Of a stretch of 11,828 bases of DNA, positions 6,794 to 11,828 are shown piece by piece. The first letter of the stretch is position 1. Each line of letters opens with the position of its first letter. The stretch comes from Pseudomonadota bacterium (GTDB lineage Bacteria; Pseudomonadota; Alphaproteobacteria; Rhizobiales; Hyphomicrobiaceae): positions 1 to 11,828 of the forward strand of contig JAKAXS010000041.1 in assembly GCA_021816505.1 (NCBI GenBank). The letters run 5' to 3'. The notes under the pieces were generated by a model, which worked only from the letters and a program-made list of their open reading frames with translations, had not been told where the DNA came from and searched no databases. Made by a program: the position numbers and the translations under genes.

Positions 6794-7675
6794 GTGGCTT
6801 GCGGAACATGGGTTTGGCGCACGCGATCGGCGGGATGGCTTGCGACGCTGCAGCTATCCCTGACGTTGGCAGGTGGCGCGCTTGCGGCCGACCCAGCCGC
6901 TGACAAGAGCCGATACACACTCTTCAACCGGACGCCCGACGGCGCGCTGCGCGACATGTCGACCGACCGGCCCGACAAGACGGAGAGCCCCTACACGGTG
7001 GACGCCGGGCGCATCCAGATCGAGACGGATCTCGTGGCGTACACGCGCGACGAGGCCGACGGCCTTCGTTCCGAAACGTGGGACGTGCTGCCGTTCAACG
7101 TCAAGATCGGCCTGACGCACGACTCCGATCTGCAGATCGTCTACGGCAGCTTCAGCAGGGTGCGCGTGGAAGGTGCCGATGGCGTCGACGACAGCGAGAC
7201 CGGCGCTGGTGACCTCATCATCCGCTACAAGCGGAACATCTGGGGCAACGACGGCGGCAAGACCGCATTCGGCGTCATGCCGTTCGTGAAGATCCCCACC
7301 AGCACGTTCGATGACGCGAACGATGACGTGGAGGGCGGCGTGATCATGCCCCTCGCCATCGACCTAGGCGGAGGCATGGGTCTGGGACTGATGACCGAGG
7401 TCGACATGCTGCGCAGCGAAAGCGATGGCGGCTACGAGCCGACATTCATCAACTCGGCGACGGTCAGCTTCGAACTGACGAGCAAGCTGGGGCTCTACAC
7501 CGAGGTCTACGTGGAACGCAGTGCCGAGGACGGTGCGAACACGGTCGTGACGCTGGATACCGGATTGACCTACGCCGTCACCGACAACCTGCAGCTCGAC
7601 ACGGGTATCAACGTCGGCGTGACCGACGCGGCCGACGGCATCAACGTGTTCGCGGGCCTGTCGCAGCGATTCTAA
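6794..7675 (+). CDS. outer-membrane beta-barrel protein, phenol MetA-pathway family (PF13557-like)
   Basis: A 293-residue secreted protein. Signal peptide: basic RTRSAGW, hydrophobic LATLQLSLTLAGGAL, cleavage near residue 31-32 (ALAA). Shortly after comes DMSTDRPDKTESPYTVDAGRIQIE, the characteristic opening of the family named for putative MetA-pathway phenol-degradation proteins. The rest is alternating amphipathic strands ending in SQRF; a C-terminal Phe is the usual signal for BamA-dependent outer-membrane insertion. The family name comes from one member; transport of aromatic compounds is not shown, and no catabolic genes are nearby. GTG 6794 has AAGGGAGT 5 bases upstream. A Fur/Mur-like palindrome precedes it, hinting at metal regulation. 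It converges on the TPR gene with a 6-base gap. Confidence 0.88.
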   Translation: MACGTWVWRTRSAGWLATLQLSLTLAGGALAADPAADKSRYTLFNRTPDGALRDMSTDRPDKTESPYTVDAGRIQIETDLVAYTRDEADGLRSETWDVLPFNVKIGLTHDSDLQIVYGSFSRVRVEGADGVDDSETGAGDLIIRYKRNIWGNDGGKTAFGVMPFVKIPTSTFDDANDDVEGGVIMPLAIDLGGGMGLGLMTEVDMLRSESDGGYEPTFINSATVSFELTSKLGLYTEVYVERSAEDGANTVVTLDTGLTYAVTDNLQLDTGINVGVTDAADGINVFAGLSQRF

Positions 7676-7681
7676 CGCGAG

Positions 7682-8299
7682 CTAGATGCCCTGCCCTTCG
7701 ACGTCGCGGACGAGTTCGTCGTGCGCCTGCTTGACGCCGGGAGCCAGAGGATAGACCTCGAGCAGCTTCTTCATGGCCGTCAGCGCGGCTTTCTTCTGAC
7801 CCTGCTCGCGCAGAATGTTGGAAAGGCCTTCGAGCGCCTTGAAGTGATTTGGATCGAGCGCCAGAACGCGGCGCAAGTCGCCCACGGCCCGTTCGATCTG
7901 GTTGGTGGCGTAGTAGACGTAGGCGCGCTGGTTCCAGGCCTCGGCGAAATCCGGCTGCAGCTCGACGGCGACCGTCAGAAACTTCAGCGCCAGGTCGTTC
8001 TTGCTTTGCGCCAGCGCGGTGGACGCGCGTTCCAGCAGCACCGCAGAGGTGTCGGTGCCCGCGTGGGCCCACAGGCGCTCGATGCTGGCGGCGACCTTGG
8101 CCGCCGTCTCGGCATCCGGCGCGGCGGCGAGCTTGGCGTGCATGTCTGCCAGCAGCTTGTGGATCTGATCCGGCGTGGCCGGGGCCGCATCCGGCCCGGG
8201 CGGGGCCATCAGCCCGCGGCCCGCCGTCTGCGCAAACGAAGGCGCGGCGGCGCAACCTGCAACCACCGCGGCCAGAAGCCATGCTTTGGAATGTTTCAT
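7682..8299 (-). CDS. secreted TPR-repeat protein
   Basis: A 205-residue exported protein: basic MKHSK, hydrophobic AWLLAAVVAG, then either a lipobox VAGC (Cys16) for a lipoprotein or signal-peptidase-I cleavage after SFA (residue 23). A Pro/Ala-rich linker follows, then about three tetratricopeptide repeats between residues 85 and 195, seen as LALKFLTVAVELQPDFAEAW, ERAVGDLRRVLALDPNHFKA and KAALTAMKKLLEVYPLAPG. TPRs usually hold protein partners; the partner is unknown. The gene follows rpmJ on the same strand, but a promoter (8306-8334) with near-consensus -35 sits between them. That promoter would start RNA at or next to the ATG. No ribosome-binding site stands at normal spacing; AGGCGG abuts the ATG. 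Confidence 0.88.
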   Translation of the reverse strand: MKHSKAWLLAAVVAGCAAAPSFAQTAGRGLMAPPGPDAAPATPDQIHKLLADMHAKLAAAPDAETAAKVAASIERLWAHAGTDTSAVLLERASTALAQSKNDLALKFLTVAVELQPDFAEAWNQRAYVYYATNQIERAVGDLRRVLALDPNHFKALEGLSNILREQGQKKAALTAMKKLLEVYPLAPGVKQAHDELVRDVEGQGI

Positions 8300-8305
8300 C
8301 CGCCT

Positions 8306-8334
8306 AAGATAGGAGAGGCTTAGCCCCTCGTCAA
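8306..8334 (-). promoter_or_regulatory. sigma-70-type promoter giving a leaderless TPR mRNA
   Basis: Minus strand: -35 TTGACG (8329-8334), 17-base spacer, -10 TATCTT (8306-8311). The expected start, about 7 bases past the -10, falls on the ATG at 8299. Confidence 0.6.
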
Positions 8335-8361
8335 AGCGCGGAAACCGACATCAACGGCTGA

Positions 8362-8487
8362 TCAGCCCTGACGCGCCTTGAAGCGGCGGTGCGTCTTGTT
8401 GATGACGTACAGGCGGCCCTTGCGGCGCACGACGCGGTTGTCGCGATGACGCGAGCGCAGCGATTTGAGCGAATTCTTGACTTTCAT
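8362..8487 (-). CDS. rpmJ: 50S ribosomal protein L36 (bL36), zinc-free type
   Basis: Forty-one codons: MKVKNSLKSLRSRHRDNRV, then VRRKGRLYVINKTHRRFKARQG. This is the smallest protein of the large ribosomal subunit and binds 23S rRNA late in assembly. It has the alphaproteobacterial length and lacks the Cys/Cys/Cys/His zinc ligands of the 37-38-residue form, so it is the zinc-independent (C-) version. Strongly basic, as expected. No clear Shine-Dalgarno sequence precedes the ATG. A promoter match lies at 8566-8594 and a terminator-like hairpin lies between that promoter and the gene. As in many alphaproteobacteria it stands apart from the main ribosomal protein operons. Confidence 0.96.
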   Translation of the reverse strand: MKVKNSLKSLRSRHRDNRVVRRKGRLYVINKTHRRFKARQG

Positions 8488-8502
8488 GACCGTGCCATTC
8501 GT

Positions 8503-8543
8503 AAAAAATGGAGCCGTGCCGCCGGATCGACCATCCGGGGCTC
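8503..8543 (-). terminator. terminator-like hairpin between tRNA-Val and rpmJ (terminator or rpmJ attenuator)
   Basis: On the minus strand GAGCC (8539-8543) can pair with GGCTC (8511-8515) around an inner 6-bp stem CCGGAT/ATCCGG (8533-8538 with 8522-8527), followed by six T (8508-8503). The pairing is interrupted by an asymmetric internal loop. It could end the tRNA-Val transcript. If the promoter at 8566-8594 is used, it lies inside the rpmJ leader. Confidence 0.5.
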
Positions 8544-8565
8544 GCGCCCGCCAATTCGATGCGGG

Positions 8566-8594
8566 TGTATACCCTCACCCCCGCGCCAGAACAA
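8566..8594 (-). promoter_or_regulatory. possible promoter of rpmJ
   Basis: Minus strand: TTGTTC (8589-8594), exactly 17 bases, TATACA (8566-8571). The -10 is good and the -35 is partial. Predicted start near 8559, giving a leader of about 72 bases. Confidence 0.45.
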
Positions 8595-8673
8595 GCCCCT
8601 TTGGAAGAGCCGATTCCAGCCGATTAAGCATGGGCTTGACCGTCTTCACCACCACCGCCCGAGGGGTCGGAGA

Positions 8674-8748
8674 TGGTGGGCACTACAGGGATCGAACCTG
8701 TGACCCCTACCATGTCAAGGTAGTGCTCTACCGCTGAGCTAAGTGCCC
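8674..8748 (-). tRNA. tRNA-Val (anticodon GAC)
   Basis: A complete 75-base cloverleaf on the minus strand including encoded CCA (8674-8676). Acceptor stem GGGCACT/AGTGCCC (7 bp), D arm GCTC…GAGC, anticodon stem CTACC/GGTAG around loop TTGACAT, T arm CACAG-GTTCGAT-CCTGT region with GTTCGATCC, discriminator A. Anticodon GAC reads GUC and GUU valine codons. It has its own promoter match upstream and a terminator-like hairpin downstream. Confidence 0.97.
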
Positions 8749-8779
8749 GTTCCGTCCTGTGGGCCGGAAAAGAGAGGCC

Positions 8780-8808
8780 TCTATACTGGCATCGTTACCG
8801 CGATGCAA
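8780..8808 (-). promoter_or_regulatory. sigma-70-type promoter of tRNA-Val
   Basis: Minus strand: TTGCAT (8803-8808), 17-base spacer, TATAGA (8780-8785). Predicted start near 8773, about 25 bases before the mature tRNA 5' end. Confidence 0.65.
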
Positions 8809-8852
8809 GCGTCCGCCGACGGCAAATTCTGGCGATTTTTGCCGTGTTCCGA

Positions 8853-9212
8853 TCAGGCGGCGAGAAGCCGTTCGACCTCGCGCACGAGATCCTTGAGGTG
8901 GAAGGGTTTGGAGAGGACGCGGGCGTCCTTGGGTGCGGCCATGTCGTTGTTGAGAACGACGGCGGCAAAGCCGGTGATGAACATGATCTTCAGATCGGGA
9001 TCGAGTTCGCTGGCGCGGCGGGCCAGCTCGATGCCGTCCATCTGCGGCATCACGATATCGGTGAGCAGGAGGGCGAAAGGCTCTTCCTTCAGGCGTTCGT
9101 ACGCTTCGGCGCCGTTATCGAAGGCGATGACGTCGAAACCGGCCTTTCCCAGTGCGCGTTCCAGGAACCCCCGCATGGAATCGTCGTCTTCGGCGAGAAG
9201 AATGCGGGACAT
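8853..9212 (-). CDS. cpdR: CpdR-type single-domain response regulator
   Basis: A 119-residue stand-alone receiver domain. In Caulobacter, unphosphorylated CpdR brings the ClpXP protease to the pole and triggers degradation of cell-cycle proteins; the CckA–ChpT phosphorelay turns it off. Seen: RILLAEDDDSMR (acidic pocket Glu8, Asp9, Asp10), LLLTDIVMPQMDGIELARR with phosphoacceptor Asp52, MFITGFAAV (Thr80) and VLSKPFHLKDLV (Lys102). The TDIVMP…ITGFAAV…SKPFHL series is typical of CpdR among receivers. There is no output domain. I chose ATG 9212; an upstream ATG at 9239 adds nine residues that do not match. Ribosome-binding site weak (GAG). It is divergent from an N-formylglutamate amidohydrolase gene with a 290-base gap. 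Confidence 0.93.
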   Translation of the reverse strand: MSRILLAEDDDSMRGFLERALGKAGFDVIAFDNGAEAYERLKEEPFALLLTDIVMPQMDGIELARRASELDPDLKIMFITGFAAVVLNNDMAAPKDARVLSKPFHLKDLVREVERLLAA

Positions 9213-9502
9213 TGGTACTCGTGACGGCTTGGCAGTCATAGGATTACGAACCGGTTGAACTTATCTACACTGATACGGCCTGCCAGCGGATTCTGGCGCC
9301 ACTTTGGTAAATGGACGATGAAGCATAATCTCCGCGCGGCGCTTTTGCATCAGTCATGCGACACCGCCGCGGCTGGTGCAAGGCGACCTTGAACCGCAAG
9401 AGATGTGCGCGACGGCGAGCCGCAGCGTGGACTTTACCCCGCTCGATAGGCACACTCTACGTGAGATCACTTAAAGACTGCTTCCCGCGAGTTGACGATA
9501 CG

Positions 9503-10399
9503 ATGTCTGCCACGTCTGCCGATCCGCTGAGCGAACTGGTTCCTCCGTTCGAGGTGCTGTATCCGCGTGAGCATACGGCACCATTCGTGTTCTGCTCGCC
9601 GCATTCGGGCCGGATCTATCCGCAGGCGTTCCTTACGCAGTCACGGCTGGACGCCCTTTCGCTGCGCAAGAGCGAGGATTGCTTCGTCGACGAGTTGTTT
9701 GCCGGCGTGGCGGAGCTTGGTGCGCCCCTGATTGCGGCGCGCTTCCCGCGGGCGTTCATCGACGCCAACCGGGAGCCGTTCGAACTCGATCCGCAGCTGT
9801 TTGCCGAGCCGCTGCCGGACTTCGCCAATGCGCAAACGGCGCGTGTGGTGGGCGGTCTCGGCACGATCCCCCGTATCGTGGCCGACGGAGAAGACATCTA
9901 TGCGCGGCGCATCGCGCTCAGCGAGGCGATGCAGCGGATCGACCGGCTGTACAAGCCGTTCCATGCCATGCTGGCCTCGCTGATCGAGAACACGCGGCGG
10001 ACGTTCGGGTACGCGATCCTCATCGATTGTCATTCGATGCCGTCGTCGCTGCTGGGCCATCCGGGGCCGGCGCGGCCCGACTTCGTGATCGGCGACCGCT
10101 ACGGCTCGTCGTGCGATCCGCGGCTGGTGCGGTGCCTGCGCGAGGCGATCGGCGGTCTGGGATACGACTCCCAAGCCAACCGGCCTTATGCGGGCGGCTT
10201 CATCACGGAGCACTACGGGCGGCCGAGCCGTGGCGTGCATGCGATCCAGATCGAGATCAATCGCGGGCTGTACATCGACGAGGCATCGCTGGTGCCGACC
10301 GCCGGGTTCGACCACCTTCGCGAAGACCTGCTGTCGCTCGCGGGCCAGATTTTCAGCGAGATGCCCCGGCTGATGGAACGCCGGGCGGCCGCTGAATAG
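9503..10399 (+). CDS. N-formylglutamate amidohydrolase (HutG-type, COG3741)
   Basis: A 298-residue PF05013 hydrolase. The family reaction splits N-formylglutamate to glutamate and formate, the last step of one histidine breakdown route. Motifs: FVFCSPHSGRIYP (28-40), FIDANREPFELDP (85-97), ILIDCHSMPSS (172-182), and QIEINRGLYID (249-259), with Asp/His/Glu residues as the likely metal and catalytic sites. ATG 9503 matches the family start; the frame stays open back to 9356, but that stretch is very basic and unlike any family member. No strong ribosome-binding site. In the 290-base gap to cpdR a weak plus-strand promoter match exists (TTGGTA 9304-9309, 16 bases, TAATCT 9326-9331). No other hut gene is present, so a role outside histidine catabolism is possible. 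Confidence 0.92.
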   Translation: MSATSADPLSELVPPFEVLYPREHTAPFVFCSPHSGRIYPQAFLTQSRLDALSLRKSEDCFVDELFAGVAELGAPLIAARFPRAFIDANREPFELDPQLFAEPLPDFANAQTARVVGGLGTIPRIVADGEDIYARRIALSEAMQRIDRLYKPFHAMLASLIENTRRTFGYAILIDCHSMPSSLLGHPGPARPDFVIGDRYGSSCDPRLVRCLREAIGGLGYDSQANRPYAGGFITEHYGRPSRGVHAIQIEINRGLYIDEASLVPTAGFDHLREDLLSLAGQIFSEMPRLMERRAAAE

Positions 10400-10425
10400 G
10401 TTGCAGCTCCACGGCTTTTCCCAAG

Positions 10426-10456
10426 AAAAAGGGCCATCCAGGAGTCTGGACGGCCC
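10426..10456 (-). terminator. intrinsic terminator of small RNA copy 1
   Basis: Arms 10431-10441 and 10446-10456, 4-base loop, then five T on the minus strand (10430-10426). A10436 opposite C10451 is a mismatch on the plus strand but a G·U wobble in minus-strand RNA, which fixes the direction. Confidence 0.85.
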
Positions 10457-10518
10457 AAGTCTAGGGAGGAAACGCCCAAGGAGGGCTGCGAGACCGACGA
10501 GCTCGTCGTCGATGACGC
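10426..10518 (-). ncRNA. suhB/mmgR-like small RNA, copy 1
   Basis: A minus-strand RNA of about 90 bases, ends inferred. From 5' to 3': a variable part, a hairpin GCCC-TCCTT-GGGC (10486-10474), an unpaired-looking segment containing UUUCCUCCCUAG (10472-10461), and an intrinsic terminator. The core shared with copy 2 is 28 identical bases (10450-10477). From memory this core and layout fit the alphaproteobacterial suhB motif (Corbino et al. 2005), known in Sinorhizobium as the roughly 77-base mmgR small RNA linked to polyhydroxybutyrate control. CCUCCC can pair with Shine-Dalgarno sequences, so base-pairing control of mRNAs is the likely role. Copy 1 alone has a second anti-Shine-Dalgarno run, CCUCCUU, in its hairpin loop. 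Confidence 0.8.
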
Positions 10519-10524
10519 ACCGCA

Positions 10525-10554
10525 ACAATAGCGCGTGCGGCGCACAAATCTCAA
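10525..10554 (-). promoter_or_regulatory. promoter of small RNA copy 1
   Basis: Minus strand: TTGAGA (10549-10554), 18 bases, TATTGT (10525-10530). The region just past it (TTGCGGTG…TCATC) is also found, slightly changed, upstream of copy 2. Confidence 0.5.
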
Positions 10555-10567
10555 TTGCATTTTTTGC

Positions 10568-10630
10568 AATGCTGCTAGTACGGCAGCGAAGAGGTAAGTT
10601 TTTCAGACCTATGGCTGCTAAAGCAGCATT
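10568..10630. repeat. nested inverted repeats between the two small RNAs
   Basis: A perfect 9-bp outer inverted repeat, AATGCTGCT (10568-10576) and AGCAGCATT (10622-10630), encloses GCAGC/GCTGC (10583-10587, 10614-10618) and AGGT/ACCT (10592-10595, 10607-10610), all nested in order. A local hairpin GCTGCT-AA-AGCAGC (10614-10627) competes with the outer stem. No T-run follows on either strand. No gene or known motif explains it. Confidence 0.45.
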
Positions 10631-10657
10631 CAGCGGTTAATTTAAGTCGTCACTGAA

Positions 10658-10686
10658 TAAAAGAGGCCGCTCGCGAACGAACGGCC
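10658..10686 (-). terminator. intrinsic terminator of small RNA copy 2
   Basis: Arms 10665-10673 and 10678-10686 make a 9-bp stem with a UUCG loop in minus-strand RNA, then CUCUUUUAUU. C10670 opposite A10681 is a mismatch on the plus strand but a G·U wobble in the minus-strand RNA. Confidence 0.8.
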
Positions 10687-10745
10687 CAAGTCTAGGGAGG
10701 AAACGCCCGTATGGGCTGCAGTTGTGATGAAGCGTCACCGCAACT
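10658..10745 (-). ncRNA. suhB/mmgR-like small RNA, copy 2
   Basis: A minus-strand RNA of roughly 80-90 bases, ends inferred. It has the same order as copy 1: hairpin GCCC-ATAC-GGGC (10716-10705), UUUCCUCCCUAG (10703-10692), then a terminator. Its 28-base core (10681-10708) is identical to copy 1, whereas the terminator stem, the 5' hairpin loop and the 5' part differ. It lies about 185 bases before hisN, an inositol-monophosphatase-family gene and so a relative of suhB, the gene for which the motif was named, but on the opposite strand, so it is a separate transcript rather than a leader of hisN. Confidence 0.8.
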
Positions 10746-10751
10746 GCACAC

Positions 10752-10782
10752 AATGTATGCGCCCGTTCGTTCTAAGAAACAA
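10752..10782 (-). promoter_or_regulatory. possible promoter of small RNA copy 2
   Basis: Minus strand: TTGTTT (10777-10782) with CATACA (10754-10759) at 17 bases, or TACATT (10752-10757) at 19. Both -10 matches are partial. Confidence 0.35.
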
Positions 10783-10798
10783 TTGATGACACTTCTAA

Positions 10799-10873
10799 GG
10801 CGAGCAAATGAGGTGGATATGGTGCTGGCTCGCCACATCAACTTTAGATGAATGGTGCATTTGCTCTAGATGA
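10799..10873. repeat. competing inverted repeats and a 22-base-period direct repeat upstream of hisN
   Basis: GAGCAAATG (10802-10810) pairs perfectly with CATTTGCTC (10858-10866). GGCGAGC (10799-10805) pairs perfectly with GCTCGCC (10828-10834). The two share GAGC, so only one can form. A near-identical direct repeat, CTTTAGATGA (10842-10851) and CTCTAGATGA (10864-10873), is offset by 22 bases, about two helical turns. A possible hisN -10, GATAAT, lies at 10888-10893, which would make these operator-type sites rather than a leader. Bases 10874-10930 hold nothing else I recognise. Confidence 0.4.
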
Positions 10874-10930
10874 CTTTATCGACTGGTGATAATTACCCTG
10901 CCAATTCAAATAACTCATCGATCGACATCT

Positions 10931-11740
10931 ATGGCCAGCCCAAAACAACTTCCAGTATCCGATAAAGCTTTCGTCGCGTTCGCCCATCTACTGGCGGACC
11001 AGGCGGCGAAGGCCGCGATGCCCCACTTCCGCAAGGTGATCGCGGTCCAGGACAAGGGGTCGACCGAGGACTACGACCCCGTCACCGTGGCCGACCGCAA
11101 CGCGGAACGGGCCATGTCGAAGCTGATCGCGAAGACGTACCCGGACCACGGCGTGATCGGCGAAGAGTTCGGATCGCGCAACGAGACGGCGCGGTACCGC
11201 TGGGTGCTCGATCCCGTGGACGGCACGCGTGCGTTCATCATCGGCCAGCCGATGTGGGGAACGCTGATCGGCCTGATGGACGGCGCCAACGCCTCCGTCG
11301 GGATGATGGCGCAGCCGTTCACGCAGGAGCGCTTCTGGGGCAGTGCCGCGGGGGCCTTCTGGCGCCAGGAAGGGCGCAGCACGCGGCGCATCAAAAGCCG
11401 CACGGGCCTGAAACTATCCGAAGCGATCCTGACCTGCACGGCGCCGCAGCTCGTGAAAGGCCATGAAGACGCGTTCGGCCGCGTGAGCAACGCGGCGCGC
11501 ATGACGCGTTTCGGCGGCGACTGCTATAATTACTGCCTGCTGGCGTCGGGCTTCGTCGACATCATCATCGAAACGGGGCTGAAGTCCTACGACGTGGTGG
11601 CGCTGATCCCCATCATCGAGCGTGCGGGCGGCGTGATCACGACCTGGGACGGCGCACCTGCCACCGACGGTGGCCGCATCGTCGCCTCGGGCGACAAACG
11701 CATCCACGATCAGGTGCTGAAGATGCTGCAGAAGGGCTAG
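10931..11740 (+). CDS. hisN: histidinol-phosphatase, inositol monophosphatase family
   Basis: A 269-residue magnesium-dependent phosphatase, cytoplasmic. The HisN type removes phosphate from histidinol phosphate in histidine synthesis. Motifs: DYDPVTVADRNAE (48-60), GVIGEEFG (74-81) with metal-binding Glu, WVLDPVDGTRAFI (91-103), the IMPase metal site, PMWGTLIGL (107-115), and SYDVVALIPIIERAGGVIT (219-237) with the second metal-binding Asp221. The TRAFI and WGTLIGL wording favours HisN over SuhB or CysQ in alphaproteobacteria, but substrate choice among these paralogues cannot be proved from sequence. I chose ATG 10931, although no Shine-Dalgarno sequence precedes it. A GTG at 10886 would overlap the possible -10 and adds an unconserved stretch. 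No other his genes are in the window. Confidence 0.9.
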   Translation: MASPKQLPVSDKAFVAFAHLLADQAAKAAMPHFRKVIAVQDKGSTEDYDPVTVADRNAERAMSKLIAKTYPDHGVIGEEFGSRNETARYRWVLDPVDGTRAFIIGQPMWGTLIGLMDGANASVGMMAQPFTQERFWGSAAGAFWRQEGRSTRRIKSRTGLKLSEAILTCTAPQLVKGHEDAFGRVSNAARMTRFGGDCYNYCLLASGFVDIIIETGLKSYDVVALIPIIERAGGVITTWDGAPATDGGRIVASGDKRIHDQVLKMLQKG

Positions 11741-11767
11741 CGGGCGCTTGGGCGTTCAGCGGCTCAC

Positions 11768-11828
11768 CTAGAACTCCTGGATGGCCGCCTCAAGGGCGGC
11801 CATGACGTGGAGAGGGACGCGCGACCTC
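11768..11828 (-). CDS. C-terminal fragment of an unidentified gene (runs off the window)
   Basis: Reading the minus strand from the window edge gives RSRVPLHVMAALEAAIQEF and then TAG. Third codon positions are almost all G or C and the end is an amphipathic helix, like the neighbouring real genes. It converges on hisN with a 27-base gap. Nineteen codons are too few to name a family. The frame contains a perfect 9-bp palindrome (11781-11789, 11795-11803). Confidence 0.45.
   Translation of the reverse strand, partial: RSRVPLHVMAALEAAIQEF

Noticed and set aside
8356..8367. 12-base palindrome GGCTGATCAGCC at the rpmJ stop
   Set aside because: No loop and no T-run, so it is not a terminator; probably chance.
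8820..8844. Inverted repeat CGGCAAA/TTTGCCG after cpdR as a terminator
   Set aside because: No T-run follows on the minus strand and the loop is 11 bases; it may help end cpdR transcription, but I cannot call it.
9356..9502. N-terminal extension of the second N-formylglutamate amidohydrolase
   Set aside because: Very basic stretch (RHRRGWCKATLNRKRCARRR) without family resemblance; ATG 9503 fits the family start.
9213..9502. Search of the cpdR–amidohydrolase gap for CtrA boxes (TTAA-N7-TTAA)
   Set aside because: None found by eye; only short weak repeats and one weak promoter match.
10426..10456. Hairpin after the second amidohydrolase as that gene's plus-strand terminator
   Set aside because: The T-run is on the minus strand and one pair works only as G·U in minus-strand RNA.
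10450..10708. The two 28-base identical segments as CRISPR repeats or transposon ends
   Set aside because: Only two copies, 203 bases of unrelated sequence between them, same orientation, no cas or transposase genes; each copy sits in a full small-RNA layout.
11781..11803. Perfect 9-bp palindrome after hisN as its terminator
   Set aside because: No T-run follows on either strand and it lies within the apparent coding end of the convergent gene.

Overview
This is a GC-rich chromosomal segment, most likely from an alphaproteobacterium of the order Hyphomicrobiales. The evidence is the combination of GapR (DUF2312), DUF1244, DUF1036 next to pyruvate kinase, a CpdR-type single-domain response regulator, a 41-residue cysteine-free L36, a HisN-type histidinol phosphatase, and two copies of an RNA resembling the alphaproteobacterial suhB/mmgR small RNA. 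I see no insertion sequence, prophage, CRISPR array or defence system. The unusual content is regulatory.

Layout. Bases 1-1555 hold the 3' end of a catalase gene (+), a strong terminator, and a convergent pair of overlapping minus-strand genes: a four-helix membrane protein followed by a group III truncated haemoglobin. A 23-bp AT-rich palindrome of 11-1-11 geometry, resembling an NsrR operator, sits just upstream of that pair. Bases 1615-3206 hold three minus-strand genes: an N-formylglutamate-amidohydrolase-like protein, DUF1244 and gapR. Bases 3323-6691 run the other way: glycerate 2-kinase, a secreted DUF1036 protein and pyruvate kinase, ending in a terminator. Glycerate kinase makes 2-phosphoglycerate; with enolase, encoded elsewhere, pyruvate kinase completes the route to pyruvate. 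Bases 6733-7675 hold a Fur/Mur-like palindrome and a beta-barrel outer-membrane protein gene of the phenol MetA family.

Bases 7682-9212 are minus strand: cpdR, tRNA-Val(GAC), rpmJ (L36, 41 codons) and a secreted TPR protein. Good promoter matches precede the tRNA, rpmJ and the TPR gene. The last is placed so that the mRNA would be leaderless, and the rpmJ leader contains a terminator-like hairpin. A second N-formylglutamate amidohydrolase gene (+, 9503-10399) is divergent from cpdR.

Bases 10400-10930 contain no protein gene. They hold two tandem minus-strand small RNAs, each with a 28-base identical core carrying an anti-Shine-Dalgarno-like UUUCCUCCCU, a short 5' hairpin and its own intrinsic terminator. 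The two terminator stems differ in sequence but not in structure. Between and beyond them lie nested and mutually exclusive inverted repeats. hisN (10931-11740) follows, and the last 60 bases look like the 3' end of an unidentified convergent gene.
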